Position numbers and translations under genes: made by a program. Below the pieces are notes generated by a model. The model was given only the letters and a program-made list of their open reading frames with translations, searched no databases and was not told where the DNA came from. Below are positions 63,224 through 64,000 of a stretch of 64,000 bases of DNA, piece after piece; within the stretch, counting starts at the first letter, position 1; each line of letters opens with the position of its first letter. The stretch comes from Phymorhynchus buccinoides (lineage: Eukaryota > Mollusca > Gastropoda > Neogastropoda > Raphitomidae): NCBI GenBank assembly GCA_017654935.2, contig CM065697.1, forward strand, positions 44,781,904-44,845,903, given 5' to 3'.

Positions 63224-64000
63224 TTAACCTTTAGACTGCCATTGCGCCGTTCCGGAACATCAGTGTACACAAGGCGACCTCATGAACACTGTACGTCACT
63301 AGAAAATCCATTATTTTGTAGCTTTGATTGGTCAATGTTCCCTGAACTCACACTACGAGCTCAGAAAGTTCCTACGTCACAAAGAAGGGTATTTTTCAAG
63401 CGATTTTACTGGTCAAACTGGATGTAAACAGCACGTTTCTTCTACGAAGCAACCAAAATGGCGGCACTCGGTTCGATGTCGAGTGGTTGCCGTGTAAATT
63501 GCCTTCATATCACCGGCTTAGCGTCTGTTGAGAAAGAATTAGAGAGAACTCTTGAGAAAAGTACAGATAAACTTCAATGTAATGATTCTTTGGAGGAGGA
63601 AGACGGAGATGATAAGCAGTATCAGCCCTCAATTAGTGCTGGTCAGTTTGACACAGTTGCTGATGTAGATACTCATCAAGTTGTGTGTGACTCAGTTACG
63701 ACGAAGACAGAAACGCTGGATTTGTGTGCAATATTGGCGTTTTTTAAAAAGAAACTGCAAGTTTTAGGCGTGTTTCATCATCGAATAAAGTGAATTGTAA
63801 ATGTATAGCCTGTGCTGGTAGTTGCTCCACGAAAAACTGCCAGAGACTGTTTGTGTAGTGTGGTGCTGTGTGGTCAAGTGCATTACTAGGGTGCCTCAAT
63901 ACCGGCGGTATATATTGCATAAAGCTAAACTAAGGTAGGCCCTTTGATTTTGTTGTTGTTATTCTAACATTGTTTGATCAAATCTGATTTGTTTTGTGTA
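63224..64000 (+). mobile_element. piggyBac-like element, 5' end (continues past window)
   Basis: TTAACCTTTAGACTGCC at 63224 has the TTAA target plus CCTTT start typical of piggyBac elements. The satellite to the left normally reads ACATTAATAAGC at this point, and the satellite stops exactly at its TTAA, which is what TTAA-specific insertion predicts. An ORF starts 234 bases in. The other end is outside the window. Confidence 0.55.
63458..63793 (+). CDS. Hypothetical 111-residue protein in piggyBac-like element
   Basis: ATG in a strong context (ACCAAAATGGCGG). The product begins MAALGSMSSGCRVNC and has an acidic part (LEEEDGDD, about residues 45-52), reminiscent of the acidic N-terminus of piggyBac transposases, but no DDD catalytic domain is seen. 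Just after it, in another frame (about 63797-63860), comes a cysteine pattern C-x-C-x2-C-x3-C-x4-C before a stop, partly like the CXC-like motif at 5850-5950. This could be a first exon, a frameshifted gene, or a non-autonomous element ORF. Confidence 0.4.
   Translation: MAALGSMSSGCRVNCLHITGLASVEKELERTLEKSTDKLQCNDSLEEEDGDDKQYQPSISAGQFDTVADVDTHQVVCDSVTTKTETLDLCAILAFFKKKLQVLGVFHHRIK

Overview
This is a repeat-dominated eukaryotic genomic window. The mix suggests a lophotrochozoan animal, most likely a marine mollusc and possibly a gastropod: long (CA)n, (CT)n and poly-C/G tracts, clusters of AGGTCA half-sites, LINE/SINE tails of the AAAGCGCTATATAAAT type, pogo/Tigger-like CAG-ended MITEs, Tc1 and piggyBac-like remnants, and Jockey/CR1-type and I/Nimb-type LINEs. 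That assignment is inference; no host gene fixes the species. I found no convincing intact host protein-coding gene, no rRNA and no functional tRNA. Most open frames are low-complexity translations.

The dominant structure is a giant inverted repeat. Bases 1-21409 reappear, reverse-complemented, at about 28915-50045. The arms are at least 21 kb and look nearly identical by eye outside tandem repeats. They enclose a spacer of about 7.5 kb (21410-28914) that begins with a gap of exactly 500 Ns. The left arm runs off the window edge, so the full length is unknown. Each arm holds, reading right-arm coordinates upward: an AGGTCA-rich 150-bp repeat, a hairpin and a 110-bp satellite, a broken piggyBac-like ORF, large microsatellites, a 5'-deleted Tc1 transposase, an internally deleted LINE, a 1.2-kb foldback element, a C-run/G-run hairpin, pogo-like MITEs, a 24-bp minisatellite, a 30-bp minisatellite running into a CXC-like cysteine motif, and a second foldback element of 2.0-2.25 kb. 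The arms differ mainly in tandem-repeat copy number and several local duplications or deletions. The structure is either a true large palindrome or a head-to-head join of two haplotypes.

The spacer holds a 27-bp minisatellite, a 310-bp AGGTCA duplication, a tRNA-derived SINE remnant, a LINE/SINE tail followed by CA repeats, and a 163-bp satellite that also occurs in the arms.

Right of the palindrome (50046-64000) lie a third copy of an arm repeat, a 0.5-kb long-TIR element, a CAG-ended element, an apparently intact 947-codon LINE ORF2 (53150-55993, minus strand), a decayed I/Nimb-like reverse transcriptase (about 56860-58360, minus strand), another LINE tail, a 985-bp palindromic element built from a GACCACTGGTC satellite, a 97/85-bp higher-order tandem array, a direct array of the GACCACTGGTC satellite, and a piggyBac-like end inserted at a TTAA in that array with a 111-codon ORF. 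The only gene likely to be functional is the LINE ORF2. The elements form a nested insertion record rather than a cooperating set.
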